Source: Prorocentrum cordatum
Taxonomy: Eukaryota; Sar; Dinophyceae; Prorocentrales; Prorocentraceae
Direction: 5' to 3'
Assembly (NCBI GenBank): GCA_963575745.1
Contig: CAUYUJ010009824.1
Location: 229,975-293,974, forward strand
DNA length: 64,000 nucleotides
How positions within the stretch are numbered: position 1 is the stretch's first letter; each line of letters opens with the position of its first letter. Under the pieces are notes generated by a model. It made no database searches, was not told the origin of the DNA, and saw only the letters and a list, made by a program, of their open reading frames with translations. A program made the translations under genes and the position numbers. Shown here piece after piece: positions 51,076 through 59,976 of this stretch.

Positions 51076-51379
51076 GGTGGTGCTATCTCTGCCATTTAGC
51101 GTGGGGACAACGCATGAAACGTACGAAGAGGAACGATGATGGGGAGACGTATCGTGCGAAAGAGGATCGCTTCTAAGAGGGGGAGCAAAGGCGCAAGAGA
51201 GAGCACACATGCGGAGGAGGCGGCGGATCAGCGGCCGCATGATGATGAGAGGCATGAGGAGCAGGCGGAGCCTGGGGGTGATGGTGTCGAGAGAAGCAGC
51301 GCAGAGGCGCGTCTCGCTCGCGCCGGGCCGCAGGCGACCGTGGAGGCGGCGGCCGCGGCTCCAGGCACGGCAGCCGCGG

Positions 51380-51670
51380 GAGGGAGGGGGGGGGGGCAGA
51401 GGCAGGAGGGAGTGTGGGGGAGGAGGGATGGAGGAGGAGGGGGGGGGGCAGGGGGGAAGCGGGAGGGAGGGAGTGGGGGGAGGGGGAGGGGGGGGGGGTA
51501 GAGGCAAGAGGGAGGGTGGGGGAGGGAGGCATGGAGGAGGAGGGGGGGGGCAGAGGGGGGAAGCGGGGGCAGAGGGAGTGGGGGGAGGGACTGGGCTGCT
51601 GGGGAGGGAGGGAGGGAGGGTGTGGCAGGGGAAGAGGGACGCGGCGGAGGGTGAGGGGGGAGGGGATGGA
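51380..51670. repeat. GGGAGG-rich purine tract
   Basis: G/A-rich minisatellite with GGGAGGGAGGGAGTGGGGGG-type units and duplicated blocks. Confidence 0.85.
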
Positions 51671-52070
51671 AGGGCGTGGGCGTCCCACCAGCCCTTCCTG
51701 GGCGCAGGTGGTGCTGCGACTTTTGCTTGTCGTCCCTCCTCCCCAACTCCTCCTTCCCCGTCTTCTGTCAGGGGCCATCGCTGCTCCCTATCAGTACCCC
51801 CCCCCAAATCATCCGGCCCCTCAGCACGGCCAATGCCCCTCCCCACCCCGCCATCCTTGTCAACCAAATCACAACAACGTGCACTCTGCGGCAACACGTC
51901 TGGATCATGTTCGGGCGCCCTGCGATCATTCATCACTGTTCTCATAGGGGCGGCGGGAGTGCCATCATACAGCCTGGTGCGTGCAGGCCCCTCCGTCTCT
52001 GTCAACAACAAATCTGACCACGCGCGGGCGCCCCTGCGATCGTGTTTCTCTGCTGCGCTACACGGACGAT
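51671..52070. other. Unassigned stretch
   Basis: No gene recognised; three overlapping plus frames are open. Confidence 0.2.
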
Positions 52071-52074
52071 GATG

Positions 52075-52106
52075 ATGTGTGTGTGTGTGTGCGTGTGCGT
52101 GTGCGT

Positions 52107-52141
<35 letters not shown>

Positions 52142-52237
52142 CGTGTGTGTGCGTGTAAGCGTGTAAGCGTGTAAGCGTGTAAGCGTGTAAGCGTGTAAGC
52201 GTGTGTGTGCGTGTGTGCGTGTGCGTGTGTGCGTGTG

Positions 52238-52327
<90 letters not shown>

Positions 52328-52350
52328 GGTGTGTGTGTGTGTGTGTGCGC
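52075..52350. repeat. GT-based microsatellite with GTAAGCGT units
   Basis: (GT)n and (GTGC)n, with six tandem GTAAGCGT units at about 52153-52202 and (GTGC)n near 52240-52278. Confidence 0.95.
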
Positions 52351-52579
52351 CTTGGCCTTGGCACGAGTGGAGCAGCTCGCGGGCGTCGCGCGCCTGGCCG
52401 GAGTCTGCACTGGTGCCCGCTCGTTGCCGACGGCGGGCCATGCCCCGTGTTGAGACTCGGGCGCTGTCCTGTGGTGAGAGGGCGGGCGTGAGCGAGCGCG
52501 ACGGCCGCCCGTCAGCGGGACCCCTCACCCTGCCCCCTCCATTGGGTCTGAACGCTCCCCCCACCGGGGGGTCGTGGTC

Positions 52580-52735
52580 GTCGACGTCCTGCTCCTCCTC
52601 GTCGTCCTCCTCCTAGTCGTCGTCCTCCTCCTCCTCCACCTCTTCCTCCCCCTCCTCCCCCTCCCTCCCCCCGCCTCCTTCTTTTTCTCCTCCTCCTCCT
52701 CGTCGTCCTCGCCCACGTTCTCGTACACGCTATAC
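52580..52735. repeat. CCT microsatellite
   Basis: (CCT)n mixed with CGT. Confidence 0.85.
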
Positions 52736-52744
52736 CTCGGGTAG

Positions 52745-53205
52745 ATGCATGGGGGGGAGGGCGTGGAGTGGGTGCGGAGGCGACGGAGTGGCCGGGGTCG
52801 CCAGGGGATGGGAGGGAAGGGTCGGTGTGTGGGCGGGGAGGGTGGGAGGGGGGGTGTAGGGGAGAGGGCGTACGGCTGGGGGGATAGACGGAGGCGCGGG
52901 AGGAGGACGAGGAGGGAGAGGAGGAAGAGAGTCGAGGGAATGGAGAGGCATATGTGGATGAAGAGTCGGGAGAGGGATGGAGGGGAGGAGGAGGGAGGGA
53001 GCTGATTGGATCAGGAGTGGAGGGATGTGGATGGGGCGGGGCGGGACGAAAGGTAAGGAGGTAAGGGGCGTGGAGCTTGCGGGGGGGATATACAGATGCG
53101 AACAGGCGGAAGTATGGTCGAGACGCAGGAGGATGAAACATAGGTGGAGGACGACAAGGATAACGAGAAGGAAACAGAAGTGGGCATATCTGGAGAGGGG
53201 GGTTT
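52745..53205. repeat. Degenerate GGA/GGGA purine-rich region
   Basis: G/A-rich on the plus strand for about 450 bp, no clean unit. Minus-strand Pro/Ser/His ORFs are artefacts. Confidence 0.7.
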
Positions 53206-53464
53206 GGTGAGCTCTCTGGCGCTCTGGGGTTGAAGCTGCCTCGATTAATTCGCTCGTGAAACTGGCAACGCTGCCACAACGATCGCTGTGTTTTTCCCCT
53301 CTCCCTTGGACTCGGGTCAACCCTGTTGAAAGTTGCCCGTGCGTTGTCCAGCGCTTCGTGGGCACATATGGCACTCAAGGTGTTTCGTTTTCGTTGCACT
53401 CGACTTCCGTGTAATGGAGTGGTGTCCTTGTTGCCCTCGATCCAGAGCAGCATTTTTATGCGGG

Positions 53465-54573
53465 TCAACCTTCCTCCCCCCTGTGATGCAGCTGATGCTT
53501 CGGAAGAGACGTGTCCCTGCAGGTCTCGCAAGTGGTCTGATACGTGGGCAGTTGACTTTCGATGTCTTTGAAGCGTGCTTCTGCCCTTCCCAGCCCCTCT
53601 TTGCTTCGCTCGACGATTCGTTTGTAGTTCACCAGAGACAGAGGTACCACTACCGCCAGCCAGGGCACCTCGTTCCGGGCCTGCCTCCAGAGAAAGCTCC
53701 CGGAAGGAGGTGCCACCAGCTCGAGGTGAGGCAGCGGCCACCCCCCTGGCCCGTGGCAGTGGTACTCGTGTCCCTCCCGCGCAGCAGCTGTGCGTGCCGC
53801 CCCTGGGACTGGCAGGACGTGGCGGCGGTGCCGGTTGGTTGCGCCCCGTCCGTCGGTCGTCGACAGCCTCCGTGTGTCTTGGCATCGCTCGGACGTGTGC
53901 ATTTTTTCTCGGCGAGAATCATCGAGGACCACCCTGGGCCACCGAGCAAAACAAAAACACGCACGAGACCGACAAAAGCACGGGACATGGGCGTGCGAGC
54001 GACGGCAAGTGTGTGGACCAACGGGTTCCAGCCTACGGCCACTGCACTGCCTGGAGGAGCGCAGAACGAGGAGCGGCGGGGCTCGCCTGGCCGCGGCGAG
54101 CCTCGGTCGGCCGCGATCGAGCCCCCCGGCCTGGGCCTGAGGCGCGGCCTGAAATCCTGCAGGCCCGGCCTTGGCATCGCTCGGACGTGTGCATTTCTCC
54201 TTCGGCGGGGACCATCGAGGAGCATCCTTGATCAATTGGCGACAAAGCCACACACGAAACCGAACAAAAACACAGGGAATGGACGTCCGAGCGATGGCGA
54301 GGGCCCCCGAGGCCGAACCTGGCGAGACGCACCTCCCGCGCCGTGATTCCTGTCGCAGCGCGAGGGGGTCTGGGTCTGGACGTCCAAGCGAGGTCCTCGC
54401 TGCTGCGCCCTGGCTGCGTCGTCGCCTCCGCTGCCCGGGGCTCCCGGGCCCCCGCGCTGCGGGGGCCCGCCAGGGGGAGGGGCCGGCAGGGCAGGCCCCT
54501 CCGCCGCGCGGCCGCTGCCCCTCGCCGCTGGGGCAAAGCAGCGCGACGGACGGTTCTCCGCGCGTTGCCTCAC
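53465..54573 (-). CDS. Unrecognised minus-strand gene with two family beta introner-like introns
   Basis: A three-exon model on the minus strand. Exon 1 54573-54302 (ATG at 54573) ends QVRPRGP. Exon 2 54166-54009 reads GLQDFRPRLRPRPGGSIAAD ... AVGWNPLVHT. Exon 3 53871-53465 reads RRLSTTDGRGATNRHRR, APPSGSFLWRQARNEVPWLA, VVVPLSLVNYKRIVERSKEG, ARFKDIESQLPTYQTTCETC and LPKHQLHHRGEEG, then TGA. Removing both elements with one duplication each gives 837 nt, exactly 279 codons with the stop. Exon 1 is Arg/Ala/Gly/Pro-rich and the least certain. Exon 3 has the most protein-like composition, with a short hydrophobic stretch (PWLAVVVPLSLV) and a charged C-terminus. The family is unknown. The CCT tract at 54620 lies just upstream. 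Confidence 0.45.
53878..54008 (-). mobile_element. Family beta introner-like TIR element, copy 4
   Basis: 131 bp from CTTGGCATCGCTCGGACG to GGGCGTGCGAGCGACGGCAAG, flanked by perfect GTGTGT (53872-53877, 54009-54014). Removal with one duplication (137 nt) joins two different minus-strand frames at VHT|RRL. Confidence 0.87.
54170..54301 (-). mobile_element. Family beta introner-like TIR element, copy 5
   Basis: 132 bp, CTTGGCATCGCTCGGACGTG ... GGACGTCCGAGCGATGGCGAG, flanked by GGC (54167-54169, 54302-54304). Removal with one GGC (135 nt) keeps frame (GP|GL). Read through, the element introduces a stop. Confidence 0.82.
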
Positions 54574-54619
54574 GGGGCGCTACATGACGGGTCTGTTCTC
54601 CACCACCACAAGTTGGAGG

Positions 54620-54745
54620 GGGAGGGGGTCCTCCTCCTCCTCCTCCTCCTCCTCCTCCTCCTCTTCCTCCTTCTCCTCCCTCCTCCTCCTCCTCCTCCTC
54701 CTCCTCCTCCTCCTCCTCTTCCTTCCCGTCCGCCTCCTCGTTCCC
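54620..54745. repeat. CCT microsatellite
   Basis: (CCT)n ending 12 bp before the first ATG of the retroelement remnant at 54757. Confidence 0.9.
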
Positions 54746-54756
54746 CACTCCAACTT

Positions 54757-57004
54757 ATGGTGGTGGTTCGGTTTCAAGGCGTTCGAGACAGCGACGGCCA
54801 GTTTGTCCGCGACGCGAACGAAGTCTTCCGGACTATTGCCGAACACTGGCAGCCGGTATTTGCCGAGACGCAGATCGGAGCTGCGGCGGCGACCACCTTC
54901 ATCGACCGCTGGGCCATACGCTTCCCGACCATCGTGTGGACCCTCACCTTGGACAGCGGCTGCGGGCCCGACGGCATCCCCTGGTCCGCTTGGAAGTTTG
55001 CCTCCCCGCCGCTGCAGATGGTCTATACGACTGGTGCCTGTCCTGGCTTGGCGGATACTAGCTTTCGGACGATACCAACTTCGCCTTGCTTGCCCTCGTC
55101 CCCAAGCAGGTTGAACCCACGGACCACACCATGGGCATGTACCGCCACCCGAAGAACTTGAGGCCGTTGTCTTTGTCGAACACCGGCGTGAAATTCTTCG
55201 CACTGTCCGTGAACGCCGTTGTCTCGCCGGCACTCCCTGCGTGGGCACGCCCTGAGTAACGAGGCTTCATCAACGACCGCATGATTATACATAACGTCCT
55301 GGACGTCGAGGCCAGTGACATTGAGGCTGCCCTCAGGACCACCCTCGCCCCCGGCCCGCTCAGCTTGAACTGCCCCGCGGCGGTGTTTTACGACTTCGGG
55401 GCGGCCTTCCCGTCGTTGGCCCAGCGGTTCCTCTGGGTCCTCCTCCTCGCCATCGGCTTCCCCGCGGGCGTCGTCTCGGCCGTGCAGGATTTGTACCAGG
55501 ACAACGACCACTTCTGGCACCTCAGGGACATCAAGCGGTTCCTCTTCACCGCCCGTTCCGGCGTCAAGGCTGCCCTTTCAGCACGGCCTTCTTTTGTCCT
55601 CGCAGTGGGCCTCTTCATCGCGGCATTGGCGGGAGACGTCGGGCCCCGCGGCTGCCTCCGGGCGTACGCCGACGACATCGCGATCGTCATGTGGCAGCTC
55701 GTTGCGCGGGCCCCGATGATTGACTGGCTGTTCCGCCTCTTCGCCGCCATCGTCGCCCTGCAAATCAGACGCGAAAAATGTGTGGTCGTGCCGCTTTGGA
55801 CCAGCAGTCTCCTGCGAATTCGCACCGTTGTCATGGAGAGGGTCGTTTTCTGGTCGTCCTTTACCATCTCCTTGGCTGCCAAGTACCTCGGCTTCTTTAT
55901 AGGTCCCGACTCCCGCCGGCTCGAATGGCCCGCGGCGATTGCCAAGTTCTGGTTTCGGGCGACCAACTCCTTGCGGGTCACGGAGGGCTTCGCTGCCACG
56001 ATGACCCTGCGCAACGCTCAGGCGCGTCCCGTCCTTTACTGCCTGGCCCAGGTACGGCACATGCCGCAGGCCCTCTTCCAGCTCCAGGACGATATGGTCG
56101 AGCTTCTCGCCCGTGGCCCTCGTTGCTGGGTGTCGGTCGGAGCCGCCTACTCCTTTGACTCGCTATTCCGATACCCCAGCCGATGTTTGCGGTTCCGCTA
56201 CATGAGCTTGGCCATCAAGGCCCAAATCGGGGCATCCCCGAATATGTAGTGGCGGGGTCTTCACCGTGATCGTCAGGCACTCTTTTGGCACGACGATCAA
56301 ACTCTTTGGCCTTGGGCAAGTGACTGGCACGCACGGTCCGCGGCACAGGTTCTCCACGACGCCCATGCTCAGACGATGCAGGCCTTGCCCTCCATCGCCG
56401 GCAACGATCTTTTGGACTTCTCGCGAACAGCCCTCCACGACCTCCTCCCCGCCGCCGATGGGCCTCCGGTTCTCGAACACTTACTCTTACGACGTTGGTC
56501 TCCTCGTTGGGCCGCCTACTTCCTGCAGCGGGGGCCGATCAGAGTCGCTGTGAGACGGGCATGCTGGTGCGTTTCCTGGCATGCCCCCTTGGTCCCGCCT
56601 CTCCGTGGGTTTGTAGTCGCTTCCACGTGGCTGATCGGCTGGTGCACGGCGCGCCGCTTTCAGGGTCGTGCCAGTTGCCGTTTTTGCCGTGGACCCTCGC
56701 CTCGGACTCGCTGGAGCACCTGGCCAGATGCAGAGTGGTCAAGGCCCTATCCGGTCACTGCCTCGGCGCGGCCCACTGGGACTTTCTAGATTTCCTGGGG
56801 CTCCACGCCGACCTCGGGGCCTTCGCGCGGCAGGCGCTCGGACTCCACGCCGCCAGGGCGGTTGTGGAGGCCACCCGGCTCAATCTGGTCGTTGCTGCTC
56901 GGCATTCCGCCCCTGCACTCTTCCGGGCCGACTTGCAGGAATCGGTTCGCAACTGGCCCGACACGGCGAAACGCTTCCGCGCGCTGGCTTTTCCAGGTCA
57001 GTAG
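54757..57004 (+). pseudogene. Decayed LINE reverse transcriptase (YADD type)
   Basis: Frame 1 from ATG 54757: VRFQGVRDSDGQFVRDANEV, FRTIAEHWQPVFAE and DSGCGPDGIPWSAW, the linker and fingers typical of LINE RTs. A frameshift near 55015 and TAG at 55059 follow. The next frame reads LALVPKQVEP, HPKNLRPLSLSNTGVKFFAL and ARPE, then TAA at 55257 where RGFINDRM follows (QRGF-type RT motif with the Gln codon lost). Motif A AVFYDFGAAFPSL (Asp at 55392), a degenerate motif B (SGVKAALSARPSFVLAVGLF, lacking the usual QG) and motif C YADD at 55665-55676 follow. TAG at 56247 is followed by the same frame (LFWHDDQTLWPWASDWHARS). A zinc knuckle is split by a frameshift: SCRFC in one frame, DSLEHLARC in the next. 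Ends at 57004. At least two frameshifts and three stops make it dead. No RNase H was seen. Confidence 0.82.
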
Positions 57005-58504
57005 CCACCGACAGTGCTTTTGCGTGTTTTTGTATGTCCACGGCCGGGATGGCCCCCTAGCGGCCGAGAAAAGCACCAGGCTGTGGTAGAGGAATGCAAT
57101 TTTGGCGGCTGCCAGCCCGTCGAGTCTGAGCACCCTCGGAGGGCGCCGTTTGTGCTGCGCGGGCATCTCGCGTGAATCTCCCGGAGCTCTTGGGAAGGCA
57201 TTGTGTTAACCGCGCTGCGGGCCTCGTGGATGAAAACATGGCGGCGGCGGTGATGGCGGAAAACAGGCCCATCATTCCAGGGGGCGGTGCGCGGGCCAGC
57301 GCGGCATTTCGCGGGCCCGCAGGGGGCCCCACCGAAGGCCCCAGTTCGAAGGGGAAAAATGCCATACGCATAAACTTTTGGCTCTCCGCGCGGACTTCAT
57401 GGATCCGCGCCTGGGCCGCGGCCGCGCCCCCCCCCCGCGGGGGGGGGCGCTGCGTTCGAGACGCCCCGGGGGCCGCCGAGTCGAAGCGCGGCAGCGCCAG
57501 CCGCGCAGAGAGAGCCTCGCGGCCGCGGCGCAGACGAAAGCAGGCGACTGTAAGAAGATGGAGGCCTCGAAGCTCGGAGATCATTGGCTTCTGCCGGTGA
57601 TCGACTTCGACAACCCATCTGGAATCTGGCGGGCCTGCCGCCGGATCCAAGAGGAGGCAGGCTGTTCGACGAAGTAAAGGACGAACCAATCTCTGAGGCA
57701 GAGGACCTATTTCAGAGACAACGGATGGACTCGCGCGTAGAGATGGGCGAAGAGGAGGACGTGTACCCAATGAGAAGCGCAAGGAACACACTTCGGGAAG
57801 CATCTATCACATCACGTGGAACCAGATTGGCAGTTTCTGCAGATGAAATGCGGCGCCAATTTGCGATTCCAGCGGCGCAATTCGCACTTTGCCAGAAGTT
57901 GGAATTCGCTCTTCCGGAATGGGAAAGAAGCGCACAACTTCTACCCAGTCAGGACCGCGCTCTTTCAGAATGGGAAAGCACACGGAGATCAGCTGAGCGC
58001 GTTTGGCGCGGAGGAGAATATTGAATCAGTCTCGAAGGGGGGGCCGCGCGCGCTAACGAGGGCATGTCGGAGCGCGGGCCTTCTCGCCCAGCGTTCCCCC
58101 CTCTCGCCCTTTAGTCTCTCGTCCTCGGTCCTCTTCTCAGCGGGGTGCCGAGAGGAATCTGCTTCGCGAATTAAAGAGGGGCTCAGGGAAACCTCCCTGC
58201 GCAGGCCCGCTCGCGCGCGCCATCGGCAACGCAGTGCCGGCGGCGCCGCGCCCCTTGATTTCATCGGATAGCTACTGGCTAGTACTGCAGGGCCCCCTGC
58301 GAACGGTTCGCGCAATAGACTGCGGCGGGGGCGGGGGGGGGGGGCGTGGAGGGGGGCCGCGTGATCCGCCCCGTCGCAGTCCCTGGCAGCGGCTTCGATG
58401 CGATGTCGAAGGGCTGTCGGGTCTTTGCTGCGAACTATTCACGCAGGGGGGCATTTCTCGACTCGCAGCTGACGTTGGACGACCGCCTGATTCTGCGGAT
58501 CGCC
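57005..58504. other. Unassigned stretch between two retroelements
   Basis: Plus-strand frame 57584-58024 (146 codons: RLFDEVKDEPISEAEDLFQR, SADEMRRQFAIPAAQFALCQ) has ordinary composition but is not recognised. The first part may be 3' untranslated sequence of the upstream element. 57430-57450 is a C/G run. No other gene seen. Confidence 0.25.
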
Positions 58505-58788
58505 TCGCGCCTCCTCTCCTCTCCCCTCCCCTCCTCCTCTCCTCCTCCTCTCCTCCTCCTCCTCCTCTCCCTCCTCCTTCTCCTGCTGCTCTCTCCTCCT
58601 CCTCCTCCTCCTCTCCTCCTCTCCTCCTCCTCCTCCTCCTCCTCCTCCCCCCCTCCTCCCTCCTCCTCCTCCTCCTCCTCCCCCTCCTCCTCCCCCTCCT
58701 CCTCCTCCTCCTCCTCCCCACCACCTCCTCCTCCTCCTCCTCCTCCTCTTCCTCCTCCTCCTCCTCCTCTTCCTCCTCCTCCTCCTCC
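58505..58788. repeat. CCT microsatellite ending at the spliced leader
   Basis: (CCT)n with CCC, TTC and CTG interruptions. Its last unit is directly followed by the spliced-leader sequence, so the retroelement was inserted into or at the end of this tract. Confidence 0.92.
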
Positions 58789-58810
58789 TCCGTAGCCATT
58801 TTGGCTCAAG
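58789..58810 (+). other. Genomic dinoflagellate spliced-leader sequence at retroelement 5' end
   Basis: All 22 nt of the dinoflagellate trans-spliced leader are present without mismatch, with T at the variable first position (core CCGTAGCCATTTTGGC then TCAAG). It is followed by GCTGATG, not by the GT-type donor expected in a spliced-leader RNA gene, so it derives from a mature trans-spliced mRNA that was reverse-transcribed and integrated. It marks the exact 5' end of the element that follows. Confidence 0.93.
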
Positions 58811-58935
58811 GCTGATGCACCGATGGGGGCTCCGCGCCTCCGTGCCAAACTGGGGTAGCTCTGTTTCCCGAGCCAGTCTGAAGTGCTTTTGCGAGCTCCT
58901 GTCGGAGCATACTTCGTGAGCTCCTGCAGGAGCGG

Positions 58936-59975
58936 ATGGTCAAGTATGGCAAGCAGGGCTTCTCCACTTGCGTGCAGTGTGGCAACTGGGCGTGGAATTG
59001 GAGGCTCAAGAAGCAGCGAGGGGTGTGCGCTGTCTGCAACGCCCCTCAGCCAGGATGGAGTACTACGACGAGCGGCACGCGGTGGGCGCCGTGGTCCTCG
59101 GGCGGTGGATGGCATGACCATGGGCAGTCTCAGCCGTCTCTCGCCAACTTCGGGGACTACCTGTCGAAGGCGCTCGCTGGTGCAGGTCTCGATGGGGGCC
59201 CAGACGCGGCGCGCCTTGCGACGGAGTTCAGCACCCTGGCGCCCCAGAAGCTCGCGGCGGCCCCTGCGCCGCCGCCCAAGCCCCAGCATGCTCTGCTCAA
59301 GGAGGCTACGGCGGATTGCTCTCGCAAGCAGGAGGTTTTGAGAAGGCCGCGAAGAAGCTGGAGCAGTCCCGCCTCCAGCTTGAGAAGGACCAGGCCAAGT
59401 TCGACGAGGCGGCGGACGCTGTCTCGGCCGCCGATCTGCACCGTCTGGAGGTGCAGGAGGCGGCGAACCCGCCCGAGGCGGCCACCAAGCAGTCGGGCTT
59501 CGTCCTGGACCCTGGGCTGTTCGAGTGCCTCGATGAGCTGGAGGAGTCCGACAGGCAGGCGCTTGAGCATTTCCAGAAGCAGCTGGAGGAGGTCACCCAG
59601 CTGGTCGACGCCAAGCAGAAGGAGTTCCAGGACTTGCTGGAGCGCACGAGGTCGGCGCGCACGGCGGCGGCGGCCAAGCGGCGCAAGCGCGGCGCCGATG
59701 GCGAGGCCGTTGCTGGCGGCGGCGCCGAAGGCACGCCCGCGGCGTGCTGCGCCGCTGCGGCGCCCGGCGCCGCTGCTGCCGCTGCTGGGCCCAGCAAGGC
59801 GAGGGTCGTGGTGCAGGAGAGCGACCAGAAGGCCACGCTGGAGCGCATCAAGAGCTGCGCCCAGGCGCAGGCGCGTGCGGCCGCTGATGGCAAGGCCGCT
59901 GGCGCTGGCAAAGGCGGCAATGCGGGCGCTGGCAAGGGCGTTGCGGCTGCTGGTGCTGGCGCAGGCCGCGTTTAG
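58936..59975 (+). pseudogene. LINE ORF1: zinc-ribbon and coiled-coil nucleic-acid-binding protein
   Basis: ATG at 58936 starts MVKYGKQGFSTCVQCGNWAW, with a four-Cys zinc-ribbon-like pattern (residues 12, 15, 31, 34: CVQC ... CAVC). The frame goes through FGDYLSKALAGAGLDGGPDA to about 59330, where it must shift by one frame to continue FEKAAKKLEQSRLQLEKDQA, VDAKQKEFQDLLERTRSART and an Ala/Gly/Lys-rich C-terminus ending at TAG 59973. The middle is heptad-rich and Gln/Glu/Lys/Leu-rich, as in coiled coils. Role by analogy with LINE ORF1 proteins: RNA binding and particle assembly. One frameshift breaks this copy. Confidence 0.7.
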
Positions 59976-59976
59976 C

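Noticed and set aside
49924-52410. 828-codon minus-strand ORF
   Set aside because: Almost entirely Asn/His/Ile/Thr/Ser repeats from GAT, GTT and GT microsatellites. Length comes from stop-poor repeats, not coding selection.
58789-58810. Spliced-leader RNA gene
   Set aside because: The leader is followed by GC rather than a GT donor, no Sm-site region follows, and ORF1 of a LINE starts 125 nt later. A retro-integrated mature leader fits better.
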